From the NCBI RefSeq assembly GCF_004358185.1, contig NZ_SMUV01000064.1, positions 1-64,000 of the forward strand: DNA of 64,000 nucleotides, read 5' to 3'. Under the pieces are notes generated by a model, which searched no databases, was not told the DNA's origin, and saw nothing but the letters and a program-made list of their open reading frames with translations. Origin of the DNA: Antarcticimicrobium luteum. GTDB taxonomy: Bacteria > Pseudomonadota > Alphaproteobacteria > Rhodobacterales > Rhodobacteraceae. Both the position numbers and the translations under genes were made by a program. Positions 27,596-35,875 of the stretch are shown one piece after another (the stretch's first letter is position 1; the number at the start of each line of letters is the position of its first letter).

Positions 27596-28840
27596 TCAGG
27601 CCGCCTCGGCCTCTTCCCGGCCCAGATCGTGAAGCGACTGGGCCAGTTTTGTGATTTCCCGGCGGAGCGGGTTCTTGCCGCAGGACATCGCCAGCGGCTG
27701 GCCATGGTCGCAGGCCTGGGTGATCGGTTTGCCGCCGTCCGGCATTTGCAGGTCGATGGAAATTCCCAGCGACTCGGCCATGCGGCGGACCCGGCTTTTA
27801 CCGGAAAGATCGGTGAACTTGGGTGCCCGGTTCAGTGCGAAGCGCAGCTTGTTGAACGGCAGATCCTCGGATTGCAGGGCGCGTTTCAGCCGCAGCGTGT
27901 TCTGCGCCGAGCGCATGTCCAGCTCGATCATGGCGAAATAGACATGCGCCGCCTGCAAGGTGGTTTCCGACCATTGGATCACGGTCTTGGGCATGTCGAT
28001 CACGACATAGTCGAAATGGCGCCGCGCCATGTCGATCACGCGCTGCACGTCCTCGGGCGTGATCAGGTCCAGCGGCACCATGTCGGCGGGCGCGGTCAGC
28101 ACCTGTAGTTTGTCCTCGTAGGTCTGCAGCGCCTGGGCGAAAATGTCGTCATCCATGCCCTGGGTATCGGACAGCATGTCAAAGACGACCTCGCGGCGCG
28201 GCAGATCGAGATAGGTGGCAATCGAGCCAAACTGCAGATCGAGGTCGATCAGGCAGACGCCGGGGCCATCCTTGGCATCGACATTCGCCAGCTCCCAGGC
28301 GAGGTTGACGGCCATCGTGGTGGACCCGCTGCCGCCGGCCAGCCCGTGAACGACGATCACCGCGCCCTCTTTCTCGGACCCGGCGCTGAGCTGGGTTTGC
28401 GTCTGAGTCTGCTGCATGGTGGCGGGGACGGCGTTCCGGAGCTTGAGCCGGTCAATCGCCTCCTGCAATTCCTTCTCGGGCAGGGGATAGGGTACAAACT
28501 CGTCCGCGCCCCTGCGCAGAAGCTGGTGCAGCGAGGCCGGGGTAACGTCCTCGGCGATCAGGATGACGTTGATCCCGCGCGTCTTGGCCTGATTGATGAT
28601 CTCGTCGAGCAGGACCAGGTTGTCCTCGTCCTCGCGGTCGATCGCCAGGGCGACAAATTCCAGCGAGTCAGCCTCGGGTTGCCCGAAAAAGGCCAGGGCC
28701 TCGGCAAATCCCAGGTCGCCCCAGTTCTCGCCCAGGGCGGCCTCCATGTCCTCGATCAGAAGATCGAAATTCTGAACGTCCCGGCTGATCGTGCAGGCGA
28801 CGATTGGAGCGAATTCCGTTTGCACTTGAGCGCTGCCCAT
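27596..28840 (-). CDS. cpaE: Pilus assembly ATPase-like localiser CpaE (TadZ)
   Basis: 414 residues. The N-terminal receiver-like domain (about 1-130) ends with RRGADEFVPYPL. The ParA/MinD-like domain begins at about 155 with IVVHGLAGGSGSTTMAVNLAWEL. The deviant Walker motif has Ser where ParA has Lys, a feature seen in some CpaE/TadZ proteins and compatible with weak or absent ATPase activity. VCLIDLDLQFGS and YVVIDMPK follow. It places the pilus machine at the pole. A possible own promoter lies in the 198-bp upstream gap after a weak terminator. Confidence 0.92.
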   Translation of the reverse strand: MGSAQVQTEFAPIVACTISRDVQNFDLLIEDMEAALGENWGDLGFAEALAFFGQPEADSLEFVALAIDREDEDNLVLLDEIINQAKTRGINVILIAEDVTPASLHQLLRRGADEFVPYPLPEKELQEAIDRLKLRNAVPATMQQTQTQTQLSAGSEKEGAVIVVHGLAGGSGSTTMAVNLAWELANVDAKDGPGVCLIDLDLQFGSIATYLDLPRREVVFDMLSDTQGMDDDIFAQALQTYEDKLQVLTAPADMVPLDLITPEDVQRVIDMARRHFDYVVIDMPKTVIQWSETTLQAAHVYFAMIELDMRSAQNTLRLKRALQSEDLPFNKLRFALNRAPKFTDLSGKSRVRRMAESLGISIDLQMPDGGKPITQACDHGQPLAMSCGKNPLRREITKLAQSLHDLGREEAEAA

Positions 28841-28988
28841 TGCCTCAATCCCTCATTCGGTGTCTGCCGGGCCATGCGTTCGGGCGGATCGTGGTGGTCA
28901 TCGCCCGAGGCCGCGGCAGGCGACTCGGTCAAGTCGCACAAATCCCATGCTCGGCAATGTCGGCGACAATCTGGGCGAGATTTGGGCC

Positions 28989-29012
28989 AAAAAACTCCAA
29001 TTGTAGGGAGTC
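28989..29012 (-). terminator. Weak terminator after the OmpA-lipoprotein gene
   Basis: Read on the minus strand, ACTCC-N8-GGAGT is followed by TTTTT (plus-strand 28989-29011). The stem is only five or six pairs, so read-through is likely. It may split the tad locus into two expression units. Confidence 0.4.
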
Positions 29013-29038
29013 AGTGGACGATCCCTCGGAGCCCTGCC

Positions 29039-29698
29039 TTATTGTCCGGAACTCAGCAATGAATTGGTGTCGGAAAGAGTCGTGGCCGGGACCGCGCTTG
29101 CGACATATTCGCGGTAGACCACTTGGGCATATTTCCCATCCAGAACAGTGGGATGGCGTTTGAGAAAGCCCGAAACCTCGGTCACCGTGCGGCGATTGCG
29201 CCGCTCGCGGCCCTGGGTCACGATCAGCGGCTGGGTTTCGCCGTAGGAAACCACCGCCTCGAGCCGCGCCCGGCTGATGCCGCGGCTGGATAGATAGGCG
29301 ACCGCCGCATTGGCGCGGCGCTGGCCCAGCTGGCGGTTATAGGCGGTCGAGCCGACCGCATCTGTGTGGCCATAGACGCGGAAGCGGACCTCGGGGAACT
29401 GGCGGATCCAGTCGGCCTGGCGGTCCAGCACCGCCCGCGCGGCGGCGTCGAGCTGAGCGCTGTCAAAGGCGAACGTGATGGTGCTGGGCACCTCCTCGGC
29501 AAAGCGGTTGGCGAGGCTGACGACGTAATCCAATTCGCCGTTCATGATCATGGTGTTGTGCATGGTGGCGTTACCGAACAGGCCGGTATCGGTCTGTGCG
29601 CCCGCTTCGCGCAGGAAACTGTTTGGCACCGGGCCCCAGGTCTGGCCGCAGGCGCCCAGCGCCAGCGTCAGTCCGAGACCTGCGATCAGCTTGTTCAT
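29039..29698 (-). CDS. OmpA-family lipoprotein in the tad locus
   Basis: 219 residues. The lipobox ALGACGQ puts the acylated Cys at about 17. The C-terminal OmpA domain at about 95-190 shows ITFAFDSAQLDAAARAVL, VRFRVYGHTDAVGSTAYN and LGQRRANAAVAYL, the peptidoglycan-binding helix. It probably anchors the pilus machine to the wall. In Caulobacter the equivalent position holds cpaD; this OmpA protein takes its place in several Rhodobacterales loci. Starts 16 bases after the secretin stop. Confidence 0.85.
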   Translation of the reverse strand: MNKLIAGLGLTLALGACGQTWGPVPNSFLREAGAQTDTGLFGNATMHNTMIMNGELDYVVSLANRFAEEVPSTITFAFDSAQLDAAARAVLDRQADWIRQFPEVRFRVYGHTDAVGSTAYNRQLGQRRANAAVAYLSSRGISRARLEAVVSYGETQPLIVTQGRERRNRRTVTEVSGFLKRHPTVLDGKYAQVVYREYVASAVPATTLSDTNSLLSSGQ

Positions 29699-29714
29699 GC
29701 CGGTCTTCTCCCGC

Positions 29715-31133
29715 TCAATCCATCACATATCCATAGGAGCCGCTGAAGTCCTGCTTGGCGACTTCGCTGGCGGCGCCGCGCGGCAACCGTTCGGTCGATC
29801 CGGTGCGCCCGAACAGGAACAGATCGCTTTCGGTGGGCGGCTTGACCCGGTCGGTGGGCAGCGCAAGCGCCTCGCCCCTGGTCGGGGTCACCAGATGCGC
29901 GGTGACGATGATCACAAGTTCGGTCTGGCTGCGCTGGTAGTCCGAGCTGCGGAACAGCGTGCCCAGAACCGGCACATCGCCCAGCCAGGGCAGTTGCGCG
30001 GCATTGTCCAGGAAGTTGTCCTGGATCAGCCCGGCGATGGCAAAGCTTTCGCCGTCGCGCATCTCCACCGTGGTCGAGGTTTCGCGGCGCGAAAAGGCGC
30101 TGATGTCAAAGCCGTTGACGGAGATGCTGTTGGCGGTGTCGATCGCCGAGACCGCAGCCTTGAGCTCCAGATTGATCAGATCGCCGTCTACCACCCGCGG
30201 GACAAAGGCCAGCTCGATCCCGAAGGGTTTGAATTCGACTGTATAAACGCCGTCCTGCTGCGCCACCGGGATCGGGTACTCGCCGCCGGCGAGGAATTTC
30301 GCCTCCTGCCCGGAGAGGGCCGAGAGGTTGGGCTCGGCCAGCGTGCGCACGACACCCTTCTGTTCCAGCGCCTCAAGCAGCAGATTGACCTGGAAGGCGC
30401 CGGCGTTGAAGCCGAACACCACCGCCCCGGCATTGTCGTTCGCGGTCGGAATGTTGCCGGCCAGGGAATTGGACAGCGAGGTCTGGTTGCCCAGCGTGCC
30501 GGTGCCGCCGGTGACGCCGAAATTGCTGCCGCCGGTGATCCCGAGAGAAGAACTCAGAGATTTCGAGACGTTACGCTGCATCTCGGCAAAGCGGACCTTG
30601 AGCATCACCTGCTGCACGCCGCCGACGCTCATCAGGTTGGAGACACGTTCGGGCGCATAACGTTCGGCCAGGTCCAGCGCCCGTTGCAGGCGCTGCGCGC
30701 TCGACACCGTGCCCGACAGGACGATGCCGTCATTGGCGGTGCGCACCTCGATCTTTTCGCCGGGCAGGATCTGGCGCAGCCGCTCCTTGAATTCTGTGAC
30801 GTCGGCCGCGACCTTGACCTCGACATTGGTGATCAGCCGTCCGCCTGCGTCGAGCAGGGTCAGCGTGGTCATGCCGGGTGACTTGCCCAGCACATAAATC
30901 GTGCTGTCCGACAGCGAGGAGATGTCGGCGATGCCGGGATTGGCGATACTCAGTTCGGAAAAGGGGACGTCACTCTCGACCACCACGGCGCGGTTCATCG
31001 GAACGTCCAGGGTCGACGCGGTGCCCTTTTTGACGACCCGCAGTATCTCGGCCTGCACCGGAGCAACGGCGGCGGGCAAACAGCCCAGCGCCAGCCCCAC
31101 CAGGGCGGCCTTCATCCAATGGTTCAATGCCAT
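29715..31133 (-). CDS. cpaC: Outer-membrane secretin CpaC (RcpA)
   Basis: 472 residues with a signal peptide ending near VQAE at about residue 30. The N-terminal domain has VVESDVPFSELSIANPGIADI near 47, followed by a BON-like segment (TEFKERLRQILPGEKIEV). The secretin core runs from about 215 to 420, with NLLLEALEQKGVVRTLAEPNLSA near 275 and FVPRVVDGDLINLEL. It forms the outer-membrane channel. The ATG at 31133 has GGCAGG before it; a GTG at 31154 is an alternative. Confidence 0.93.
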   Translation of the reverse strand: MALNHWMKAALVGLALGCLPAAVAPVQAEILRVVKKGTASTLDVPMNRAVVVESDVPFSELSIANPGIADISSLSDSTIYVLGKSPGMTTLTLLDAGGRLITNVEVKVAADVTEFKERLRQILPGEKIEVRTANDGIVLSGTVSSAQRLQRALDLAERYAPERVSNLMSVGGVQQVMLKVRFAEMQRNVSKSLSSSLGITGGSNFGVTGGTGTLGNQTSLSNSLAGNIPTANDNAGAVVFGFNAGAFQVNLLLEALEQKGVVRTLAEPNLSALSGQEAKFLAGGEYPIPVAQQDGVYTVEFKPFGIELAFVPRVVDGDLINLELKAAVSAIDTANSISVNGFDISAFSRRETSTTVEMRDGESFAIAGLIQDNFLDNAAQLPWLGDVPVLGTLFRSSDYQRSQTELVIIVTAHLVTPTRGEALALPTDRVKPPTESDLFLFGRTGSTERLPRGAASEVAKQDFSGSYGYVMD

Positions 31134-31272
31134 GTGACCTGCCTCTCCGATCACGCCTCGGTCCCGGGTCTTGCCGCCCGATCCTTCGATGCAGTCTGCG
31201 GCATACGGGAATTTTTTTCAAGAATCAATGATTTCCACCCGCTGCTTTATGTGGATAAGACGCAACAGAAGG

Positions 31273-31298
31273 GGGCGGCCCAGAGATTCGGGCCGCCC
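31273..31298. terminator. Strong hairpin between cpaB and cpaC
   Basis: A nine-base perfect stem GGGCGGCCC / GGGCCGCCC has an eight-base loop. On the minus strand it is followed only by a poor pyrimidine tract (CCTTCTGTTG). It may stop some transcripts or protect the 3' end of the upstream mRNA. Confidence 0.4.
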
Positions 31299-31321
31299 GA
31301 TCCGTTGGAAAAGGGCCGGTT

Positions 31322-32182
31322 TCAGTTCGTGCAAGGGATCGGAATGTCCACCACCTCGGAGCCCCGACGGGTGCGGATGGTGCAGACCTCGGGCTTTTGG
31401 GTGATCGGCGCCGGCACCTCGTCCTCCAGGCCGAGCAGGGCGCGCTGGTCCACCTCGATGGGATCGACGATGGCATCGTCGTCCTCGATTCCGACCAGAG
31501 CCAGAGACAGCCGTCCTGTGGTCTGGGCCTGGGCCAGCGCCGCGACCTGTTCGGGGCGCACCGAGACGGTGACCGTGCGTGCGATTGTGGTGCTTTCCAC
31601 GTCTTCACTGGTGGTCTGGTCCACCGCGATCAGCTGAACGCCGGATTCGATCAGGCGGGTCACCTCGCCGCGCGCGCCGACCACCGTGTCGCTGATCGAG
31701 CCGGTCCAGTAGACGTCGACCCGGTCGCCCGGCCGCAGGAAGCCTGACACGCCCGAGGCCACGTCGACGCGGATCGCAAAGGCGCGCATGCCGCGCTCCA
31801 GCTGAGACGTCAGCCCGGCCCCCTGGCCCGGCTTGGTCACCTTGACCGCCAGAATCGCCTCGTCCTTTTCCATCGCGCGCAGAACCACGCGGGACTTGTC
31901 GGGATCATCCGGGATAAGCGATTCCAGCTCGGTAAAGGCGCCTTCGGGGATCGCGTTCTGCGGCCAGCGTACCTTGCGCACGCTGTCCTTTGTCAGTTGC
32001 TCGCCATAGCGCAGCGGGCCGGTGGCGACATAGACATCGGCGGTGGGAACCACCTTTTCGCGTGTGGCACGTTCCTGTTCCAGCGCCTGCTGGTAATCAG
32101 CGATATAGTTCCTGGCCATCATCACCGCACCGCCCGCCAGGGCGACGCCAAGGACCAGAACGAGACCGAAAACTGCGCGCAT
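31322..32182 (-). CDS. cpaB: Flp pilus assembly protein CpaB (RcpC)
   Basis: 286 residues. An N-terminal TM or signal helix spans about 3-24. A SAF-like domain follows, with PLRYGEQLTKDSVRKVRWP near 56-74 and AFTELESLIPD. A central beta-domain has RAFAIRVDVASGVSGFLRPGDRVDV near 132-156. The C-terminus carries RRGSEVVDIPIPC. RcpC/CpaB sits in the periplasm and supports the secretin. The ATG at 32182 was chosen because GAAAGG stands seven bases upstream; a GTG at 32197 would overlap that site. Confidence 0.9.
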   Translation of the reverse strand: MRAVFGLVLVLGVALAGGAVMMARNYIADYQQALEQERATREKVVPTADVYVATGPLRYGEQLTKDSVRKVRWPQNAIPEGAFTELESLIPDDPDKSRVVLRAMEKDEAILAVKVTKPGQGAGLTSQLERGMRAFAIRVDVASGVSGFLRPGDRVDVYWTGSISDTVVGARGEVTRLIESGVQLIAVDQTTSEDVESTTIARTVTVSVRPEQVAALAQAQTTGRLSLALVGIEDDDAIVDPIEVDQRALLGLEDEVPAPITQKPEVCTIRTRRGSEVVDIPIPCTN

Positions 32183-32322
32183 GACAAAACCTTTCACCGA
32201 TGGCCCGGTCCGGTCGCAGCCGGGCGGGCGCTCTGTCGTCTGGTTACATTCTAGTCAGGGAATGTGGCAAAATCGGGGAGACGGCTTGCCCCGCCCGCGG
32301 CCATTTTCCGGCCCTTCCCGGA

Positions 32323-32502
32323 TCACTCGAAATCGGTGGTGGACAGTGTCTCGCCGACCGAGGAGCCCAGACCGTTCGTGACTTCGTTCATCGTGATAAT
32401 GACCGCAGCGGCCAGACCGGCGACCAAGGCAGTCAGAACCACCCAGTCCACGGTGATGGCGCCGCTTTCGTCCTTGCGGAAACTGACGATGCGCTTCCTC
32501 AT
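32323..32502 (-). CDS. Flp-type pilin, copy 2 (59 aa)
   Basis: A very short gene found by reading the strand directly. It encodes 59 residues: a short basic leader MRKRIVSFRKDESG, then AITVDWVVLTALVAGLAAA, a hydrophobic helix. The G/A junction is the expected prepilin cleavage site, with Asp five residues after it where most Flp pilins have Glu. AGGAG stands nine bases before the ATG. It is a paralogue of the gene at 32750-32932, sharing the TVDWVVLTA core. Confidence 0.85.
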   Translation of the reverse strand: MRKRIVSFRKDESGAITVDWVVLTALVAGLAAAVIITMNEVTNGLGSSVGETLSTTDFE

Positions 32503-32685
32503 GATGGCTTACTCCTATGGGGCGGCAACGTGCCATCGGTGGCCTGCCGCCTGTTCCCGGCGCGCCGCCGGAACTTGCGCCGGCAATCGGTGCCGGAGGC
32601 GCCACCGGCTGGACGGCGCGAGAATCGCGGGCGGAACCCGTGATCCAAGTCGCATGGCCCCGATGCCGGGGGCGTCCTTACTCGT

Positions 32686-32720
32686 CAACAAAAACGCCGT
32701 GCCCCGAGGCGGAGCACGGC
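32686..32720 (-). terminator. Strong terminator after pilin copy 1
   Basis: On the minus strand a 10-pair stem, GCCGTGCTCC with GGGGCACGGC (one T-G pair), has a five-base loop and is followed by GTTTTTGTTG. It lies 30 bases after the pilin stop. It would let the major pilin be made in excess while read-through feeds the assembly genes. Confidence 0.8.
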
Positions 32721-32749
32721 ATTCGCACGTGAAGTCGCCGAAGCGCCTA

Positions 32750-32932
32750 TCAGTCTGTCGGCGCCTTGCCTTCGATGTAGCTGCTGGTCGAGGTGGTCAG
32801 CTTGTCGGTGCCGCCTTTGATCGAGGTATAGGCGGCGCCGGCCAGGGCGACGACCGCGGCGGTCAGCACAACCCAGTCGACAGTCACAGCACCGGCTTCG
32901 CTCTCGCGGAATTTCTTGAAAAGTTTGATCAT
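32750..32932 (-). CDS. flp: Flp-type pilin, copy 1 (60 aa), probable major pilin
   Basis: 60 residues: leader MIKLFKKFRESEAG, then AVTVDWVVLTAAVVALAGAAYTS and a polar tail KGGTDKLTT. The G/A boundary before VTVD fits prepilin peptidase processing, with Asp at +5 of the mature pilin. GGAGG stands eight bases before the ATG. It is the first gene of the locus and carries its own terminator, which points to the major subunit. The remaining gene order follows on the same strand. Confidence 0.88.
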   Translation of the reverse strand: MIKLFKKFRESEAGAVTVDWVVLTAAVVALAGAAYTSIKGGTDKLTTSTSSYIEGKAPTD

Positions 32933-33286
32933 GGTTGGTCCCTCCAAAGGATCTCGCGTTTTAATCTTTAACCTCGTCGTCGTATGGAACCTTGCTCTCT
33001 CATCGGCCCCGTCCGTCGTGGTATGGGCCCATATAGCCTGAGGGTCGTGGCAGGAATTGGGCCAAAAGGCGGATTTTTCGGTGCAGCGTAGTTAAGATAT
33101 TATTTACCTCTTAATGCACTGAAAACATAAGAAGATCATTCAGGCCTGCCCGGGTCCGCCTGGCCGTGCCGATGCAAATCGGAACCAAATTGGGCAAAAA
33201 TGACAAAATTCGCCCGGAATTTCTGGCCCCGGCGGCGGTTTTGCCCGAGACTCCCGGACAAACAACGAGAGTCACGAGGCGAGCAG
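32933..33286. promoter_or_regulatory. 354-bp divergent control region of the tad locus
   Basis: No gene is seen. It holds the perfect 12-bp palindrome TATGGGCCCATA (33022-33033), TTGG-G-CCAA (33057-33065, also at 28982-28990 upstream of cpaE), and an AT-rich stretch at 33090-33116. The last reads TAAA-N7-TTAAC on the minus strand at 33091-33106, one base short of a CtrA TTAA-N7-TTAAC site. Pilin transcription must start here. Promoter boxes cannot be fixed by eye. Confidence 0.45.
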
Positions 33287-34126
33287 ATGCGGCTCCGAGT
33301 CATCGCTGCGGCGGCGACCCTTGCATTGGGGGGGCTCGCCGCCCGGGTCGAGGCGGAAGCGCCGACGGCTTTTCCGGATTTCCAGGCCAAGCGGGTCCGG
33401 CCGCCGGGCGCCGGCGCCATGCGCCGGATCACCGTGCAGATCGACCCGGAGGAGCAGGCGGCGGCCCTGCGCGCCGCGCCGGCGGCGGCCGCGGAAAACG
33501 CCGCACCCACGCCGCAGACCGCGCCTGATGCCGGGGCCGCGCCCGGCCGCTACAGCTGGTTCTGGGAGGCGGTCTCGCCCGACCTGGCGCAGTCCAGCCC
33601 GGGGCGGCTGCAGGAGGCGCTGCACTTGCTGAGCGGCGCGCAAAAGGTTGCGGCCCCGCGTCTGCAGGCGTTGCAGGAGATCGCCCGCGCCCGCGGCATC
33701 CCGATCCTCAAGGCGACGGTGGGCACCCGGGTTTCCCCGGCGCTGGTGCTGGCGGTGATCGCGGTGGAATCGGGCGGCCGGCCGGATGCGGTCAGCGGCG
33801 CCGGCGCGCAGGGGCTGATGCAGCTGATGCCCGACACCGCCACCCGCTTCGGTGTGGCCGACAGCCTCGCCCCGGAAGAGAACATCGCCGGCGGCGTCAA
33901 ATACCTCGACTGGCTGATGGAAAAATTCGGCAACGACCCGATCCTGGTGCTGGCCGGTTACAACGCGGGCGCGGGCGCAGTGCGCGATCACGCCGGGGTG
34001 CCGCCCTATGCCGAGACCCGCGACTATGTGCCCAAGGTTTTGGCAGCGTTCCAGGTGGCGCGCGGGCTGTGCCTGACGCCGCCCGAGCTGATCTCGGACG
34101 GGTGCGTCTTTGCCGCGCTGAACTGA
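33287..34126 (+). CDS. Lytic transglycosylase, SLT domain
   Basis: 279 residues with a signal peptide to about residue 19. An Ala/Pro-rich linker follows (about 60-90), then an SLT fold at about 155-265: VLAVIAVESGGRPDAVSGAGAQGLMQLMPDTA contains the catalytic Glu in ESGG, and LAGYNAGAGAVRDH is the GYNAG motif. It cleaves peptidoglycan and could open the wall for the adjacent pilus machine. The start at 33287 has GAGG seven bases before it and gives a proper signal peptide, unlike the longer frame from 33200. Confidence 0.88.
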   Translation: MRLRVIAAAATLALGGLAARVEAEAPTAFPDFQAKRVRPPGAGAMRRITVQIDPEEQAAALRAAPAAAAENAAPTPQTAPDAGAAPGRYSWFWEAVSPDLAQSSPGRLQEALHLLSGAQKVAAPRLQALQEIARARGIPILKATVGTRVSPALVLAVIAVESGGRPDAVSGAGAQGLMQLMPDTATRFGVADSLAPEENIAGGVKYLDWLMEKFGNDPILVLAGYNAGAGAVRDHAGVPPYAETRDYVPKVLAAFQVARGLCLTPPELISDGCVFAALN

Positions 34127-34160
34127 GCGGCGGCGCGGGCCGCGGCCGTGTGCGCGGGCC

Positions 34161-34193
34161 GAAAGAAAACGCCCCGGCGCGGCGGCCGGGGCG
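34161..34193 (-). terminator. Rho-independent terminator after scoB
   Basis: On the minus strand the nine-base stem CGCCCCGGC / GCCGGGGCG with a six-base loop is followed by TTTTCTTTC. It lies eight bases downstream of the scoB stop. Confidence 0.85.
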
Positions 34194-34200
34194 AAAGGGC

Positions 34201-34824
34201 TCACACGATGGTGGCCTCGGTCGAGGCGACCATCTCCTCATGGGTCACGCCCGGGGCCAACTCGACGATGTGCAGCCCCTTGTGATCCACGTCCAGCACA
34301 CCGAGGTTGGTGATGATGCGGTCGACCACGCCCTTGCCGGTCAGCGGCAGCGTGCATTCCTTCAGCACCTTGCTTTCGCCGGCCTTGTTGGTGTGGTCCA
34401 TCACCACGATCACGCGGCCGACACCCGCGACCAGGTCCATGGCGCCGCCCATGCCCTTGACCAGCTTGCCGGGGATCATCCAGTTGGCCAGATCGCCCCT
34501 TTCGCTGACTTCCATCGCGCCGAGGATCGCCGCGGCGATCTTGCCGCCGCGGATCATCCCGAAGGAGGTGGCGCTGTCGAAATAGGCGGTGCGCGGCAAC
34601 TCGGTGATGGTCTGCTTGCCGGCGTTGATCAGGTCGGGATCCTCTTCGCCCTCATAGGGGAAGGGGCCCATGCCCAGCATGCCGTTTTCCGATTGAAGCG
34701 TGATGTCCTTGTCACCGACATAGTTCGCCACCAGCGTCGGAATGCCGATGCCGAGGTTCACATACATGCCGTCTTCCAGTTCCTGCGCGGCGCGCTCGGC
34801 CATTTGGTTGCGGTCCCATGCCAT
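34201..34824 (-). CDS. scoB: 3-oxoacid CoA-transferase subunit B
   Basis: 207 residues. The catalytic glutamate is Glu46 in [11 protein letters not shown], the family II signature [16 protein letters not shown] near 25-36 and [20 protein letters not shown] near 124-143 are typical of the beta subunit. Together with subunit A it moves CoA from succinyl-CoA to acetoacetate or a related 3-oxoacid, allowing ketone-body or PHB use. It starts three bases after the scoA stop. Confidence 0.94.
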   Translation of the reverse strand: MAWDRNQMAERAAQELEDGMYVNLGIGIPTLVANYVGDKDITLQSENGMLGMGPFPYEGEEDPDLINAGKQTITELPRTAYFDSATSFGMIRGGKIAAAILGAMEVSERGDLANWMIPGKLVKGMGGAMDLVAGVGRVIVVMDHTNKAGESKVLKECTLPLTGKGVVDRIITNLGVLDVDHKGLHIVELAPGVTHEEMVASTEATIV

Positions 34825-34827
34825 GGA

Positions 34828-35532
34828 TCAAGCCTCCTCACGCTTGCGGGTGGTGCGCTGTTCGATACGCTTTTCGTGCTCGCCCTGGACGATGCGGTGC
34901 ACATAGACGCCGGGCAGGTGGATGGTGTCGGGGTCCAGCTCGCCGGGTTCGACGATCTCCTCGACCTCGACGACGCAGATCTTGCCGCACATCGCCGCCG
35001 GCGGGTTGAAGTTGCGGGCGGTCTTGCGGAACACCAGGTTGCCGGTGGTGTCGGCCTTCCATGCCTTGACGATGGAGAGATCGGCAAAGATCCCGCGCTC
35101 AAGGATGTACTCTTGGCCGTCGAATTCCTTGACCTCCTTGCCCTCGGCGATCACCGTGCCGACCCCTGTCTTGGTGTAGAACCCGGGGATGCCGGCGCCA
35201 CCGGCGCGCATGCGCTCGGCCAGGGTGCCCTGCGGGTTGAATTCCAGCTCCAGCTCACCGGACAGGTACTGGCGCATGAATTCGGCGTTCTCGCCCACGT
35301 AGGAGGACATCATTCTTTTGACCTGCTTGGTCTGCAGCAGCACGCCCAGCCCGAAGTCGTCGACACCGGCATTGTTCGAGGCGACAGTCAGATCCCTGGT
35401 CCCCGCGTCGCGGATCGCGGCGATCAGCAGTTCGGGAATGCCGCAGAGGCCGAAACCACCCGCGGCGATCAGCATGCCGTCGAACAGGACACCGTCGAGC
35501 GCCGCGGCGGCGTTGGGGTATATTTTATTCAT
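34828..35532 (-). CDS. scoA: 3-oxoacid CoA-transferase subunit A
   Basis: 234 residues. [18 protein letters not shown] near 26-43 is the glycine-rich subunit A signature, and [14 protein letters not shown] and [15 protein letters not shown] follow in the family order. Usual length. Pairs with scoB in a two-gene operon ending at the terminator 34161-34193. A GAGTG ribosome site stands before the ATG. Confidence 0.94.
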   Translation of the reverse strand: MNKIYPNAAAALDGVLFDGMLIAAGGFGLCGIPELLIAAIRDAGTRDLTVASNNAGVDDFGLGVLLQTKQVKRMMSSYVGENAEFMRQYLSGELELEFNPQGTLAERMRAGGAGIPGFYTKTGVGTVIAEGKEVKEFDGQEYILERGIFADLSIVKAWKADTTGNLVFRKTARNFNPPAAMCGKICVVEVEEIVEPGELDPDTIHLPGVYVHRIVQGEHEKRIEQRTTRKREEA

Positions 35533-35815
35533 GGATCACTCCTCAAACCCAGGTTGCGGCAATCACTGCCGGGGGGCGGCGCAAGAGTCAATGATCCGCC
35601 CCCGGACCTCCCCCGTTCGCGTGCCCGCTTGGCGTGGCTTTAGCCCAGGCAGGCCCATCGGGCCAATACGTAGAAATACGGGGGGGCAGGGGGCGCGTGG
35701 GCTTGCTGTCCCCTGGCCCGGAGCACGGCGTGAATTCGCCCGGCGCCCGGCGCCCGTCGCCCGCCGCGCCAGGGGCCGGTGTCGGAGATGACTCAAGAGC
35801 CCCCGCGCCGCCCCC
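35533..35815. other. Intergenic region between topA and scoA
   Basis: Short frames on both strands are low-complexity Pro/Arg/Gly products with no recognisable domain, so I see no gene. It must hold the scoA promoter (minus strand) close to 35540-35620. Repetitive GGCGCCC units near 35748-35762 are GC clamps rather than an organised repeat. Confidence 0.4.
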
Positions 35816-35845
35816 AAAAGGAAAACGCGCCGCCAAGGCGACGCG
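35816..35845 (-). terminator. Rho-independent terminator after topA
   Basis: On the minus strand CGCGTCGCC / GGCGGCGCG pairs with one T-G, has a two-base loop, and is followed by TTTTCCTTTT. It lies 31 bases after the topA stop. Confidence 0.75.
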
Positions 35846-35875
35846 CAATCCGCAGCATTTCCGGCGCAGGGTCTG

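Noticed and set aside
33091-33108. Full CtrA site before the pilin gene
   Set aside because: One half-site deviates from TTAA-N7-TTAAC, so it is kept only as a candidate within the control region.
35563-35848. Overlapping short frames between topA and scoA
   Set aside because: Pro/Arg/Gly-rich, no ribosome site, no known domain, and one runs into the topA terminator.
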